DNA of 64,000 nt from Branchiostoma floridae (taxonomy: Eukaryota; Chordata; Leptocardii; Amphioxiformes; Branchiostomatidae), in NCBI RefSeq assembly GCF_000003815.2, contig NC_049980.1, positions 29,760,768-29,824,767 of the forward strand. Direction: 5' to 3'. Both the position numbers and the translations under genes were made by a program. Numbering within the stretch: the first letter of the stretch is position 1; every line of letters starts with the position of its first letter. Under the pieces are notes generated by a model, which saw only the letters and a list, made by a program, of their open reading frames with translations, was not told the origin of the DNA and did no database searches. This document shows, in pieces, positions 11,901 through 24,749 of this stretch.

Positions 11901-14007
11901 TTCTCATTTTTGTGATGACTGTTGCGTCCAGTCATGGCGGCTATGGTAGGGATGAGGCGACGGCTTGGTGTGGAAGTCGTCCCAGGTTGGGGAAGGAGGT
12001 CTGCTGGGGGTGTGAACCAGCCCAGCTGCATGTACCCTGTCAGAAACCTGACAGGTCTGCCTTTGAAATGTAGATCCCTCTGATTTAGTGGTACCATTGA
12101 CACTGGCATGGTCTCAGACAGCCTGGCTTGTCTGGCAGCTGGATGTCCAGCCCCCTCAGACACAACTTTGCTTTGTGTATGGACCCCACGGAGGTCATCT
12201 GGTCAGACCCCCATTAACTATGGCCTTGGCACACTTTTAACCCAGCCTCTATTCCAATCCTGTTACTGACGGCCTGGCTTCAACACCTTCACAACTGTGG
12301 ACCCCTCCACGGTGCAGTGGAAATAAAGAGGCAGTACAGAGGTCACGCCATTCTAGCACCTACTATTGATCGTAAATAGTTTCTCCTTGATGGAAGCTGG
12401 TGCTCCAGAAAGCAGGTCAATCAATGATAGCAAATCACAGTTCTGCTGGTGGTGTCTCTATGCTCTTGCATGTCTACAGCTGCTCTGGGCTTAATAGAAT
12501 TTCAGATGGAACTTGCCACAGACAGACATTTGAATAAACCCGCCCTTGGGTTGACCTTGCCTTGTGCCCTCTGACCAGGAAGAGTTATGGCACTCTGATG
12601 CCATCTACATATATTTTCCTCATCCCAGATTTTAGAGCATTTGAAGGAAGACATAGTTTTCCTCTGAACAAGGTAGTTTCTGGCTTCTGCTGACATGGGG
12701 ACAGATGGAAGAACACAAGGGGGTGTGGCACAAAGACCCACTTACCAAAACAAATGATCTGTTGAGAGCTTAAAATCAAGATGAGAAAGGAAGAATGCCC
12801 ATTCAAAATGTTTTCATTGAAAAACTTTTCTGGAATGTCACACTGTTTGGATCCCCCTGTTTTCTTTTGATATTTTAATTATTGTAAGCTGTGACATTCC
12901 AATAGATATCAAAGACTAAAGTATGCAGTTCAAGCATTCACAAGATCAATGGTCAATACACAAACCAGTATCCCCAACTAACGCCAAGTGTTGTAAAAGT
13001 TTGATGTTATAGTTGAGAGCTCTACAGGAGATAAAAAAGCTTGCTAACCTAAATGCATGAATGTGCCGCCCCTCTTGCTTGCTTTCTTACAGCATCGACA
13101 TTGACAGAGCACTCCTCAAATATTTTGTTGTTTGGCTGTCAGGTCGAGACTGATTGAGGTGTATTTAATACACTAGAATCTGCCATGCATTCACTATTGC
13201 TCGCCTTTTTTGCCAGCTGTTGGAAAGACTGCTCTTCTGAGGGCCAGGCAGTCATTTTTGAATCCCCTTTGTGTTCTTGCTGTCCCCTTTTATACAATCC
13301 TCAACAGACCATATAGCTCCTCTCCCTGTTGAGATTGAAATTGTCAGAGCCAGTAGCTAGTCTGGGTAGATCCCTAGGGACCAGTGTTTGATGATTATCT
13401 GGCATAGGGTTTCAGCATCCACTTTAATGGTGAAATGGTCTCCCCATAAAATATGAGATGGGAGTTGCACCTTACCTTTTAAAAGCAATCCATCATATGT
13501 TTTGGGCGTCGTCGATAAAGGATGTGTCATATGATGATGGTGAAATTTTGTTGCTATGAGCAAAAATTCTCTTGATTTGGAAAGTACATACTGTTGCTAG
13601 TTGCTAGTCCAGTGTCCTAATATTGCTTCTCTGTGAGAATTTCTCTTTCCCAAGGGTCTTTCCTATATTAACATCAAATGATGGTCTTCGAAATACTTAC
13701 CTCCTAACATAGCCCCTTGTACTAAAAGCTAATTGCTTGTTCTTATCTCTGGTATCACTTGATAGTTATCGTAATGAGATTGGGATGCATTGGGTGTGTT
13801 AGAAGTGCCCCAGTGACCCCATCCTCTCGGGAACAGTTACTTAAAATCAATAATGGTAGACATCTTTATGCTGTATCAGTCTTAACTTACAGTGATTTAA
13901 TTATGTTCCGTGAGAGTGTGAAGTTTGAGTAAACTTAACTCTTGATGCAGTATCCTTGACAAGCAACTGGCCGGTTTTAACAAAATGTTTTTTGTTGTGT
14001 GTTACAG
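8904..14007 (+). other. KLF intron 1 (5.1 kb)
   Basis: The GTACGT donor at 8904 and the TTGTGTGTTACAG acceptor ending at 14007 define a phase-1 intron. I found no MITE ends of the kinds abundant further right, and no coding frame with support. The first kilobase is relatively rich in CpG, as expected next to a CpG promoter. Confidence 0.85.
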
Positions 14008-14321
14008 GCGAGAGACCGTTCCCATGCACATGGCCCGACTGCTTCAAGAAGTTTGCACGGTCGGACGAGCTGGCGCGCCACTTCCGCACCCACACCGGCG
14101 AGAAGCGCTTCTCCTGCCCCATCTGCGACAAGCGGTTCATGCGCAGCGACCACCTCATGAAGCACGCCCGGCGGCACCCCAACTTCCAGCCCGGAATGAT
14201 CAAGAAACCCGACCACCGCCGCAGCAACCCCATGTCTTCGGCGGCGTCCACCGGGTCGGCGAGCGAGGACTACAGCCTGTCTCCCGTGTCCAGTCCGCTC
14301 AGCGCGCCCACCTCTCCTTGA
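14008..14321 (+). CDS. KLF9/13-like transcription factor, exon 2
   Basis: Second and last coding exon (314 nt), very GC-rich. It opens in the linker (TGERPF) and encodes zinc finger 2 ([20 protein letters not shown], then HFRTH) and zinc finger 3 ([19 protein letters not shown], then ARRH). The three C2H2 fingers keep the KLF recognition residues (KSSHLK, RSDELA, RSDHLM). The C-terminal tail is [10 protein letters not shown] followed by a Ser-rich end, [17 protein letters not shown]13 has a similar ANFHPGML and a PTISPASSP end, so the affinity is to KLF9/13/14/16 and closest to KLF13. As one amphioxus gene may be co-orthologous to several vertebrate paralogues, no single vertebrate symbol is given. 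Confidence 0.95.
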
Positions 14322-15388
14322 GCGTCGGCGCCGTTCAGGATTGATGTTGACACTGGCTCACGACACGTGGGCTGGCTGTTACTACGGACTTGAAAGATGT
14401 TGAGTCACACGCTGACGAAGCATCTGGAAAAAGAAATGACTGTTTGCCGGTTGCGGCAGTCTGGCACTTGAGCCAGACTCTGACCTGTCAGCCAGGTGGC
14501 AAGTTTAAAAAACGTAGGAAGTAACAAACGTAACATCCCAGTCACGATGCCTTCCCGTTCAGAATTGCCTTGATTCGAACTGTCCTTTCTACTATCTGAC
14601 CCTACCTCAGGCCGATAGTCTCACGGTTGTCATGGCAACTGTTGTCACGGCAACTGCATTCACCTGTTCTGGTCTCATCTGAGAACATTCCTCTGGTACC
14701 AATGAAATTAAATGGCACTGTTCTCTGCTGTACTCTTTATAAGGCACCAACTGGTACAACGGCAAACTTTTTCGTGAGGAATCTGAAAGATCAGTGTAGA
14801 AGAAGACGTGTTATTGAGATATTTGATTGACGGTGGAGAGGCGTGGTCCCTCCACCATACATGTACATGTTCAAAATAATCTCTCAATTACACAAATTGT
14901 CGTGTTACTTGAGACAGATGACAGTATGTGTTGGTATATAATGTACCACATTTTCTTATGGAAAAGTTTTGTACTATTTCTACTCAATTGCCAAAAGTGG
15001 TGAAAAGTGTAGGCAAGTTAGCTGTGCGCATCTTGTGTCTTGTGCCATTAGGTGCATTGCTGGGTTTGTCACTTGTTGAAGTGCTGTCTATTTTTCTACT
15101 GTTAATCAATGTGAAAGCATCGTTATTATGCCCTTTGGCTGTAATAGGCCTTTGCTGTTCTGTGCTAGATGTTTGGCTGTTTGCTGACTTAGATTTAAAC
15201 CAGTAATAATCGTTGCTGTTTGAACTCAAGAGTAACCTGGTCATGTACTGTAACGTTACTGTGTAGAGTTGCCTTTATGATATTGTATTTAACCAGAGGC
15301 CTTCCATTCCTTTGTGTCATAACACTTGCACATTGTTGGATATAACTTGTACTAGCTTGTGTCACCAGTGAAGAGTTTGAAGTAGTTG

Positions 15389-15637
15389 NNNNNNNNNNNN
15401 NNNNNNNNNNNNNNNNNNNNNNNNNNNNNNNNNNNNNNNNNNNNNNNNNNNNNNNNNNNNNNNNNNNNNNNNNNNNNNNNNNNNNNNNNNNNNNNNNNNN
15501 NNNNNNNNNNNNNNNNNNNNNNNNNNNNNNNNNNNNNNNNNNNNNNNNNNNNNNNNNNNNNNNNNNNNNNNNNNNNNNNNNNNNNNNNNNNNNNNNNNNN
15601 NNNNNNNNNNNNNNNNNNNNNNNNNNNNNNNNNNNNN
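15389..15637. other. assembly gap (249 N)
   Basis: A run of N characters. Reading frames drawn through it have no meaning. Confidence 1.
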
Positions 15638-17475
15638 GTATTTTTGAGGGCACCTCTAATTCTGCTAGGTCTCTTCCTGCTTTCTTGTTTGCCAAACAAT
15701 TGCCATGCCAAACCAACCAGCTTGTTTTACCTTTTCATGTGGGGACACAATTGATTCCACCATGTGGAATCTAAACTGTCCCTACTATGCCATTTTGTTT
15801 CCAACTGGAGAAATGAGTACAGTATGATTTAGATAATACAGACAGTATTTTATCCTCAAGGTGAAAGTTAGAGGTGTCCTTTTGTGATTACCAATAGTTG
15901 AATCATATCATCGGCAGCAGTTTATAGTTGCCTACAGGAGAGGATATTATCTCTTGTCCAAAGTTGCTGTAGATGTTGCATGTCCGTCAGCTCACCACTG
16001 GTTGGGTGAGCGAGTTTTATGGACTGGCATGTAACAACCCCGGCAATACAGGACGGGGAGTCAGGAAGACTGATAGTGACTGTCATTGCTAACTTTAGTA
16101 AAGAGTGAAGTTTGTTGAGAAGAAAGGGCAGGTTCCTTGTCTGTATAGTAACCAGAACATATGTTTTTGTTGTTGTTTTTGTTTGTGAAGATCGAGCTGA
16201 AATTTGAGATAGAAGGTCAGCCATTATCCTGTGTAAGAAGAGACTGTTGATTATTCCCTCTTCAACCAACAAGCCTGAGGAGGATAGGAATTAGTTGTAT
16301 AATTTTCAAATACAAAGCTTTTGTTTTTTTACTAGAAATGAAACAGTGGGATACCACTTTCTTCACAGACTCTATTTCCATATACATTTAATGCTGCAAG
16401 AGTTTATTTATTTCATGTCATGTGCAACAGTACTTAAATGTTGAGAAGTTAGGAAAAATTCTTTCCCGCTGGACGGAGTTGAGAAGGGTGCTCAGTGCTT
16501 GATTGCCATTGACGTAAATACCACTTGACCTCATAGCAGGCTTCAGTAGTTGAAGGGGAATAAGAAGGCGAAGGCGTGTGAGAGCATGTTGTGTTGCCAC
16601 ATGCAGTGTTTAAGCCTAGACATTGTCGGTTGCCAATGAATGTGTCTATCTGTGGAAAAAAAGAAGAGAGTTTTTAAGCTGTGTTCTCCGTGACGATGAA
16701 CTATGCAATGGTTTGTTTTCGTACATATGGGGTTAAGAGGTGGAGGGTGTCCAGACTTCAAACACTGCAGGCTTCCTCTCCTGAAGACCTCGCAGCAGTT
16801 TTTGCCATACTTCCGACCAGTCATGCAATCCCTGTTTCCGATTGGTTGAAAATTTCTGCATCCAATTGGTTGGAAACACGAACTTTTTCCAGCCAATCAG
16901 CTTTGAATCTGCTGAACAATATGAATTTTTACCAAAAGAAAGTAGGCCATACACTTGAATGATTTTTCTTCAGTTTTGACAAAAAAGTGGTTTCTGTTGA
17001 TTGGAAAGCACAGAAGGAGACGTTGAGAGGATGGCAGGTTAGACTTTTGCCTAAGGGATCAGGATTGTATGATATCGATATATTGAGTAGATCTCTTGGT
17101 TGACCAGTAGACCACATCTTGTACTTAACAATGTAGCCTTAATCATGTCCTAGATTTAGCAGTTTGAATGTTGCCTATTTAACGGAAACCGATGTTAATG
17201 GCTACAGATGACCTTGTTATATTTAACTTATGCTGTGTGTTATTTAATGCTTATTTAAATATGTTTACCACATAATATGTTTGCCTGTGCACCCACATAG
17301 GTTCCTTTGTTCTCTGGTATTAAGTTATACTTTTCAGGATTGGCTCTGACCACAACAGAATTGTATTTTGTATCGTTCAGGGTTTTATTGACCAAATATG
17401 ATGGAACAATATCATCGATTACCTCTTTCCGGGAATCGTTCTGTACGAATTTGTATGATCAAATTTATATTGGTA

Positions 17476-17481
17476 AATAAA
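17476..17481 (+). promoter_or_regulatory. candidate polyadenylation signal for KLF
   Basis: AATAAA, followed by a T/GT-rich stretch (TATATTTGTGTATC). It is the first such hexamer seen downstream of the KLF stop codon. The assignment is inferred from position only. Confidence 0.35.
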
Positions 17482-17713
17482 TGAGATGTGCATTGTACCT
17501 ATATTTGTGTATCATGTTCATTGATGCTCTCTGAAAGGATGGATGGATGGGTGAAATTATTGTTGCTCTAAAGTGTGTTATGTAGGTAACTACATTATAT
17601 AAAAACAGGCAATGGCAAATGAACATACCACAATGACATTTTGTCAACTAGATAGCATTAGAACAAAAACTTTGTCAAGTACCAGCATCATGATGCCTAC
17701 AGTATACAGGAAC

Positions 17714-17822
17714 TAGCCTGAGTACCATCCTCCGTAGTGACCGCTGGCTCAAAACCATGCATGCATGCAGCAAGCAAAAGTATTGAGCCAGCAGTCACTA
17801 CAGAGGATGGTACTCAGGCTAT
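17714..17822. mobile_element. TAGCCTG palindromic mini-element
   Basis: Element of about 109 bp with near-perfect terminal inverted repeats of about 38 bp. It begins TAGCCTGAGTACCATCCTCC and ends with the reverse complement. The flanks are TACAGGAAC on the left and TACAGGGAC on the right, a probable 9-bp target-site duplication with one mismatch. It is too short to encode anything and is presumably mobilised in trans. Similar ends occur at 25401, 34397 and 35141. Confidence 0.8.
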
Positions 17823-17996
17823 ACAGGGACTGCCGTAGCTTTCATTTAGCTTTAAATCCCTTCATTCAATTAGAGAAGCAGGCAAAGTTTCAAACTAAAG
17901 GGGCCCATTGTAATCTCCAAGCAGATGTTAGGGGTATCCTAATTAGCTGGTCCAGGAGCTGGTCTGTATTTTAGTGTATAGGCCCTGGCAACAGTC

Positions 17997-18440
17997 GACC
18001 AGGTAGCTCGCGCCCACTGTCTGAAATAGAACATGATGCAAAAGCCTGCTATGAAGAAAACAATAGTCAATGACTATTTACTCCAGTACTCTTCATCCCA
18101 ACCCCTTCCCTGGCTTTAGTCATCTACTCCCATAACAGCCAACCAGGTAGCCCACACCCACTGACTGAAATAGACCAGCTTCGTGATCCAAACCCTACTA
18201 TGAAGTAAACAATGGCCAATGGTCATTTACTCCAGTATTTTTCATCCCGACCCCTTCCCTGGCTTTAGACTTTAGTCATGTACTCCCATAACAGCCAACC
18301 AGGTATCCCACGCCCACTGTCAGAAATAGACCAGCTCCATGATGCAAAAGCCTGCTATGAAGAAAACAATAGCCAATGGCCATTTACTCCAGTACTCTTC
18401 ATCCCAACCCCTTCCCTGGCTTTAGTCATCTACTCCCCTT
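17997..18440. repeat. three-copy tandem repeat, 144-156 bp unit
   Basis: Three consecutive copies start near 17997, 18141 and 18297. Each has ACCAGGTA near its start, then CCCACTG, a CTATGAAG(A/T)AAACAAT segment, and CCCTTCCCTGGCTTTAG near its end. Copy 2 carries a 12-bp internal duplication (CTTTAGACTTTAG). Copies 1 and 3 are more alike in places than either is to copy 2. No coding or RNA function is evident. Confidence 0.88.
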
Positions 18441-20461
18441 TGTGACAAGCACCCACCTGTTGTGACCCATCCCTCTCACAAAGCCATGTGCTGACTCAGA
18501 TGTCTTACTCATCAACAGACCCTACATAGCTCGGTGAATCGTAGCCTTGCCATGGAGACTGCTCATTCCCTCTTTGTATGAGTCAAGGGAGCGCGAAGCT
18601 GGGACGACCACTTTTATTAAGAGGAGGGGATTGTGGTGCATATACTGTACACGTATTTCCTTTGCTATATTTGCCCAAAAGTGAGCGCTGTGTTCTTGGA
18701 CGTCGACCTGTTAATGCAATCCGACATGCTTATTCCCCTTGCCCACTGTATCTGAAATGGTCTAGTTTGCAAGTTGAGCCCCAATGGACCACGAACAAAG
18801 AAACTTTCTTATTTCAAAAATGTATCCCATCGAAGTACTCTGACCATTGACACGGCTCTGACCTATTGACCCCAATAAAAAGGAGTTGAAAGCAAAAACA
18901 GACGGTCCCCTGTCGGGTGCCGTCTGATACTAATCCGATCGTCAAGTTAACACCTCTCCTCTAATGTACGCCATTCACATTGGTGTCTCACCCTCACCCA
19001 GGCCCCTCCCCCATCCCACCCCTAGGTTGGATCAGGTGGAGGAGGGAAAGACTACCCCCCTCCGTTTACCACTCACGGCAGGGGGATGCTAGTCTTCAAA
19101 CTGACGTGTCAGCTTGATGAAAAATGGTATTAGTAGCCTCTACCAGGCTCCCAAGGTGGATGGAAAAATAGTAGAAATTGGTCAAATAGACTGAAAACAC
19201 AGCAGAGGGGTTGGTTGGCCGAGCAGTACAGTTTGCGACCAGGTCCTAGTACCTACAAGACTTTTGTTCCTAACTTGGCCAAAGTCCCCTAATACTATTC
19301 GGCTAGGCCGGAGTCTGGTAGAGACTAGGGGGATGCGGGGATGATCTTGATAACATCGTCTGCTCTCAATTCCCATGTCCTAAATACTGGACAGAGCCGC
19401 GCTAGTCATCTTTCACACAACTAGAAATGATGACGCCACGGCTGTAGTCTATCGGCCCCGGCGTGTGTTTCAGAGTTTCAGGTCACTTTTACCTGTAGGC
19501 TTTACCCTTTTTACGTTATACCAAGGAGGTTAGGGTCCTTTAAAGTTCTAGATACTAGTAGGTGTTTTTACATCAACTATAGCTAACTATTCAAGATCAT
19601 GTGAAATGAACGATGGTTGCTTGTATTGGTTATTCACTAACGTTATAGTAGTACTGTGGAGCTCGACGTTCAACTTTTAAGTCACAAAATAGTCGCATGC
19701 CACCTACTTTTAATAATTCTGTACAGAAAGAAGTCAACAGAGTTGTCATAAAATAAAATGTGAATCGTCTGGATGCAGCTGCTAGTATGTGAATCATGCC
19801 TGTTCACTTAGACCGGTATCAAGACTATTTGAAACTTTCTGCTCAAGATGGTTTTACACGGCTTACTATGGAACATGCAGGGAACAGAATGCACTGCTGT
19901 AGGTATGAAACGCAACGACGTGAATGAATGAATGGACGTGAAAGGTGTAAAGCGAAGGTATCCCCTTTCCCCACCTACACAAGGATATGAATCATAAGTC
20001 ACCCACATGAACAGAAAGCACGCGTGCACCAATTAATGTCTTGATGAAGAATGTTTTATGACATCTGAAACTTCCCGGAGGTTTGGATTTCATTAGAATA
20101 TCATTGAATTATTATTCCTTCCTGGACCAGTGGATGCGTGTTTTACGTACATATATAGTGAAAAACGTTTATTATGTTTATCACGATATATACATAACGT
20201 TATATAAGCATTGAAAGCTATCAAAACCTTCATCAGACAAGGGCCTCTTTCATCTTGAAGTGAGTACAGTCTCAAGCGACCCAAGCCAACGGTGCGCCAG
20301 CCCCCTGTAGCTGGATGAGGGGTGTCCCGTCATGCTTTGGGCGCCCGTCAGCTGGTGGTGAGTGACGCGTTGGTGGTGCAAAAATAGCCACTGTTGCTAA
20401 GCGTTCCCAAGCTCAGGGACAAACCAACACACAACAGGCAGGGGCGCTCCTATCGAGTACT

Positions 20462-20588
20462 CTCCAAGCAGAGGTTCGGCTCCGGCTGTTTTTGACGAGT
20501 TTTAGACGTTTTTGTCGGGCGTTTTATTTTCATAATTTTGCACCGTTTCATGTCCGTTCGGCCAGTGGAGCCGAACCTCTGCTTGGAG
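20462..20588. mobile_element. MITE, CTCCAAGCAGAGG family
   Basis: Non-coding element of about 127 bp with terminal inverted repeats starting CTCCAAGCAGAGGTTCGGCT and a TA at each flank. The interior is T-rich on the left arm (TTTTTGACG, TTTTTGTCGG). The same family appears at 35264 (the best copy), 55719 and, more diverged, near 63163. The TA flank suggests Tc1/mariner-type mobilisation (inference). Confidence 0.8.
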
Positions 20589-20606
20589 TGTAGCAATGAT
20601 GGGTAT

Positions 20607-20776
20607 TCTCCAAGCAGATCTTGCTGTGGCATAAGATAGTATCAAAAGCTTGGGACGGAGTTTAGCCGGCAGAGCATTTTCTGTGGCCAATGAAACTTCT
20701 CTGTCGGCTTAACTCCGTCCCAACCCGTATGATAGTAAGTTAGTAATCTTATGCCACAGCAAGATCTGCTTGGAGA
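20607..20776. mobile_element. MITE, CTCCAAGCAGATC family
   Basis: Element of about 170 bp with inverted repeats starting TCTCCAAGCAGATCTTGCTG and continuing through TGGCATAAGATAGTATC. It starts only 18 bp after the preceding MITE. The termini share about 11 bp with the AGAGG family but the interior is unrelated. Other copies lie at 21226, 24598 and 50006. Confidence 0.82.
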
Positions 20777-21225
20777 TTAGCAATTCTAAGGCAAAAGACA
20801 AAAGAAGCAGTTTAAACTTCACAAACGGTATTGTATCAAAATGCACATGTTCACCTTACTATTAAAGGAAGGGGGCTGCAGGCATACAAAGGCAATCGGA
20901 TTAAAGATCATTTAGAATAAAATGAAACCAAACACTACAGTCAAACACTCGTAGGACGGTGAGGCGCGAGCTTTCTATATGGCTATTCTATCTTCACTGA
21001 TCTATCCATGGTTTCAAGAGGTGGGGAGAGTGGGGTGAGGAAAAATGTCCATTTGCCTTCTTTATAATTACTGGTGTCTCAGTTTCAAGCACACTCGTTT
21101 GTTGGGTGCTTCGGCGCCCCTTAAATTACCCGAAGTACCAAGAAATCAATCGCCAGCCTGGGTCTATAAAGCTGACCGAATTACGTGCGTCGAGCGACAG
21201 ACATCTATAAAGCCATCTTCAACTA

Positions 21226-21402
21226 ATCTCCAAGCAGATCCTACAATCTCCAGCATAAGGTATTATCAAAAGCTGGCAAAGGAGTGTAGCCGAAGTAGGA
21301 GTACATTGGCTACCGTAGCCGGCAAACACGCTCCTAGGCCGGCTGCACTCCTTTGCCAGCTTTCGATACTACATTATGCTACCGTTGGATCTGCTTGGAG
21401 AT
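21226..21402. mobile_element. MITE, CTCCAAGCAGATC family
   Basis: Inverted-repeat element (177 bp) starting ATCTCCAAGCAGATCCTAC and ending GGATCTGCTTGGAGAT, flanked on both sides by TA. The inner arms continue the inverted repeat (AGCTGGCAAAGGAGTG against CACTCCTTTGCCAGCT), so almost the whole element could fold as a hairpin. Confidence 0.85.
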
Positions 21403-22149
21403 TAATCTTCAACCTACATACAAGGGTGAAGGGATACAAAGAGGGCCCCAAAGGCACAGACAGTCAGACTCAAAGAAAGTTTTCAAATCAACAGTTTGGT
21501 TGTTTGCCCTTCCAGTGTCAGAGGAAAGGCCCTCTCACAGCTTCCAATTTTTAATCACGAAGACCTGTCTCATGTCGTGAATTATGTCACATTTATGACA
21601 ATAACCTGATTTGCGTCTGCCCTGAACTTTAAGAAAATGGTATTATAACCGAAAGCGTAATTTCGACACAATCGAAAATCAGTAATAACCTGTGCAGGAG
21701 ATGACTTTTTTGATGACATCAGCATGAATGAACTTTTCAACTGCTATCGATCGAGTTGTTTAATCTGTCTTTCCAATCAGACGATTTAATCAACTGTCTG
21801 GGAGAAGTTTGGATGGAAGTGTTCGTACATGATAGATTCGGCTCCGGGCGGGTATTTCAATTATACATATTCAGGACAAAACAAAACAGTCGTAATCACT
21901 GCAGGAAATGAAAGTTTAGACCGGGTTAAGCTGCTCATTACCCCGTCAGTGTTGCGATATGAAGTTGCGGTTTGTAGGATAGATGATATATAGATGAGGG
22001 GGGTAGTACACAAAGGCGCGTCAACTTTTCGTCTGTTTAGTAGAACGTTAGACAAACATCAAATCGGTTGTTTAAACAGGACAGGGAGGAGAAAGAAAAA
22101 CCATGCCATCTACTGGAAAATGTTAAGTGTACCAATCTTTCACCCCTAC

Positions 22150-22240
22150 TCCGTCCCGGCAGTACAAGCGACCCAGTACAGAAAGAAATGGCCAGCAAAA
22201 GTGTATTATGAGCCAAAAAAAAAGACGATAAAAGACCCAG
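22150..22240. mobile_element. fragment of GGCAGTACAAGCG MITE family
   Basis: This interval matches the interior of the element at 57001-57128: both contain CAGTACAAGCG, then AAAGAAATGGCCAGCAAAAG, then TATTAT(G/T)AGCC and a run of A/AAGACGA. The terminal repeats seen at 57001 are not clear here, so this is a diverged or partial copy. Confidence 0.65.
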
Positions 22241-22359
22241 ATGGATATGGTGGCTAACACTGCCTTCATTGTGTGGATGACATCCGTGTGTGCATCAATT
22301 CCGTCGGCCCCCTCCAAAGAAGTTTTCGACCATACTGTAGATCTAAATCGTACAAACAA

Positions 22360-22712
22360 GTCATTTTTCTTTGACAAGCACGCTCTACTGTGAAGGGTTG
22401 ACACCAAAAGTACCCCATGTCTGCTTTGTTACAACTCACTCTCACTCACTCACTCACTCACTCACTCACTCACTCACTCACTCACTCACTCACTCACTCA
22501 CTCACTCACTCACTCACTCACTCACTCACTCACTCACCCACTCACTCCCTCCCTCACTCACTCACACACTCACACACTCACACACTCACTGTTCAATAGT
22601 AGTACACGAAGTAACAAAAAAAGACAGGCATTCAACACGAGCTTTTTCTTGGACAGGCTCACTCTACTGTGAAGGTTTGACACCAAAAGTATCCCATGAC
22701 TGCTTTGTTACT
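22360..22712. repeat. duplicated 70-bp block flanking a CTCA microsatellite
   Basis: Two direct copies of a block of about 73 bp (22360-22432 and 22638-22712; both contain CTCTACTGTGAAGG and TTGACACCAAAAGTA) flank a long (CTCA)n microsatellite at about 22434-22590. The microsatellite degenerates to (CACA/CTCA) at its right end. The repetitive frame produces Thr/His/Ser/Leu translations that are not evidence of a gene. Confidence 0.92.
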
Positions 22713-24597
22713 ATTCTCTGGTCGTAGTAGCATGATGCGAGGTTTCTCCCTAAACCCTTCGTGAGCCTGGTGGACACACCTGACTACCCCTCCGCTAATC
22801 CACACTTGGCACAACAAAGACGTTATCACGCAATCTAACAATTGTTGGAACTTTTCTAACGACCCAATCTGGTGGCTCGACCAGAAGGGGCGAATCTGAA
22901 AGAGTGAGTGATCGTTCGTGTGGCTAAGGCGATTTGGAGATCGCCTGGCCGTAACCCCTGACCCGGACAATGTGATCGTGTGTGACACTTCGGCTAATGG
23001 CATCTTTGATTTACTTTACTTCGATTGACGGTTCAGGACCTTCTCCCCGAGTGTCCAATTTCCCCCCGAATCCGAATATTCGATGTTCGCAAAGCCTATT
23101 CCGTAATCCTCACGGGCCCACCGAGGTCATCCAAGATTTTTTGAAGATTAGACAATCCGACTATTGTCCACGATATAATCATCAAGGACTCCTGTGTAAT
23201 CTTCTTAAAGACAATAGGTCATCTCCACACGATAGGAAAAAAACGCTTAAATGTTTAAGGTGATGTTCGTGAGTCATCAGTCGCTTCTCATTGTTTTCAG
23301 AAACTTTTTGATGGGATTTCGTATTAAAGAGTTACAGAAAGTGACGATCAATCCATCATATTCACGCCTGCCTAGTTCACACATGTATATAGATCATAAT
23401 CATTTTTCCTACATATGTAATCCATGGGACTGATCAGAAGTGAGTAGTAGTACCAAGATCCTATGAAAATTGATGTCTCCCTTTTTTCGCCAACGCCTAC
23501 TTTGGACCAGTGCCACACACACCAAGCAAAGAAACTTCACGGAGGCATCAAACAAAAGTGTGTAGATATCAACTCGTCAACGAGTCGCTATGTACGCTAG
23601 TGCTATCTCTTGTACAAAACGACGTTTCTATCATATATCAACGTATCTAGACAACGACACACAGGCCGTCTTTTTCTGCCAACAGGTGGAATAGCTGACA
23701 GATGGCATAGAGTCTATAAGGAGAAGATATCATGATCTTCCCCATCAACCTCTGACTGGAGAGTAGGTTTCGTCTCTGCCGTCTAGTTTCATTTTGGTTT
23801 CCCCAACATTTATAACTGAGAAACCTCTGGAACATAATCTCTCTAACATCACACCCCACCCCCCGCAGTAAATCAATCACCATATGATATACCTAGGGCT
23901 CTCTCCTATATTCCCCCGTTAAATTGATGTCCCGGAAAGTGCAGAACTTAAGAACAACCTTAAGAACAACCCCTAAGGCAGACTCACAGCGTTAGCGCCT
24001 TTACCAACTGCCGCCCTCTAATCGCTAACAACGGCCTTGTTCATCGTATGTCTGAATCAATTCCGCCTCGCGTAATCTTCAATACTTCAATCTACTGATC
24101 ATACAGCTTTTGACCTGAACAGTTGGGAGGGTGGTACTAGTAGTGGTAAGCCTGTCTTTTCAGTTTGTCACTGGAAACGTGCAACACAGCATGTCTGGGT
24201 GCATGCAGCTCAGCTTGAATATTGAAGTCTAACAAATCACACAGACTTCATCAATTTGGCAACTGTCGCCGAGCAGATTATTATGACAACAGACGATATC
24301 CGACCACGCTCTCGCCAAATTGCCTTTCGCAGCGCACTTGATGATGTATTGGCTCTCACTTCTTCGGGCCCAGCCGCACAACAGTTTGGACAGCGTTAAC
24401 GAGACACGCTGTAAAGCTCAGAAAGTAATTCGCCGACATGGGCTCATAAATTTCCATGGCGCGGAGAGTTAGACAGGCCGACAAATTACAGGCACTTCAG
24501 ACCTCGGCAAATCACTCCTAAGTATTCGGGATATTCCTTTATAACTCAGGGGGTGAGCGGATAAGAAACGGCGCGTTCTCTGAGTACACCGTTCATA

Positions 24598-24749
24598 ATC
24601 TCCAAACAGATCCTACGGTACCATAAGATAGTATCCAAATCTGGCAGAGAAGCGAAGCCGGCCTAACAGTGTGTACCCCTTTGTTGGCTATACTCCTTGA
24701 CAAGCTTTGATACTAATATCTTATGGCACCGTAGGATCTGCTTGGAGAT
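24598..24749. mobile_element. MITE, CTCCAAGCAGATC family
   Basis: A 152-bp copy with TA at each end. The left terminus has one substitution (CTCCAAACAGATCC) against CTTGGAGAT on the right. Inner arms include CATAAGATAGTATC and GATACTAATATCTTATG. Confidence 0.82.

Larger units (their letters stand above)
14322..17500 (+). other. probable KLF 3'UTR
   Basis: From the KLF stop codon to about 20 bases past the first good AATAAA (17476-17481) no AATAAA is present in the readable sequence, so a 3'UTR of about 3.1 kb is plausible (inference). No supported gene lies inside. The region contains an assembly gap, so an earlier polyadenylation signal could be hidden. Confidence 0.4.

Noticed and set aside
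13901-14344. Other long frames on both strands over KLF exon 2
   Set aside because: They are shadows of the zinc-finger exon, whose real frame is fixed by the C2H2 fingers and the splice phase.
15195-15754. Open frames running through the N gap
   Set aside because: Their length comes from N characters read as open codons. The same applies to frames over 38337-38825.
18899-18926. Short hairpin as a histone-type stem-loop or microRNA precursor
   Set aside because: The stem is only 7 bp with an interrupted inner stem. It does not match the histone stem-loop consensus and is too short for a pre-miRNA.
21045-21554. 169-codon plus-strand frame
   Set aside because: It runs through a MITE (21226-21402) and has no recognisable domain.
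22371-22727. Thr/His/Ser/Leu repeat protein
   Set aside because: Translation of a (CTCA)n microsatellite.
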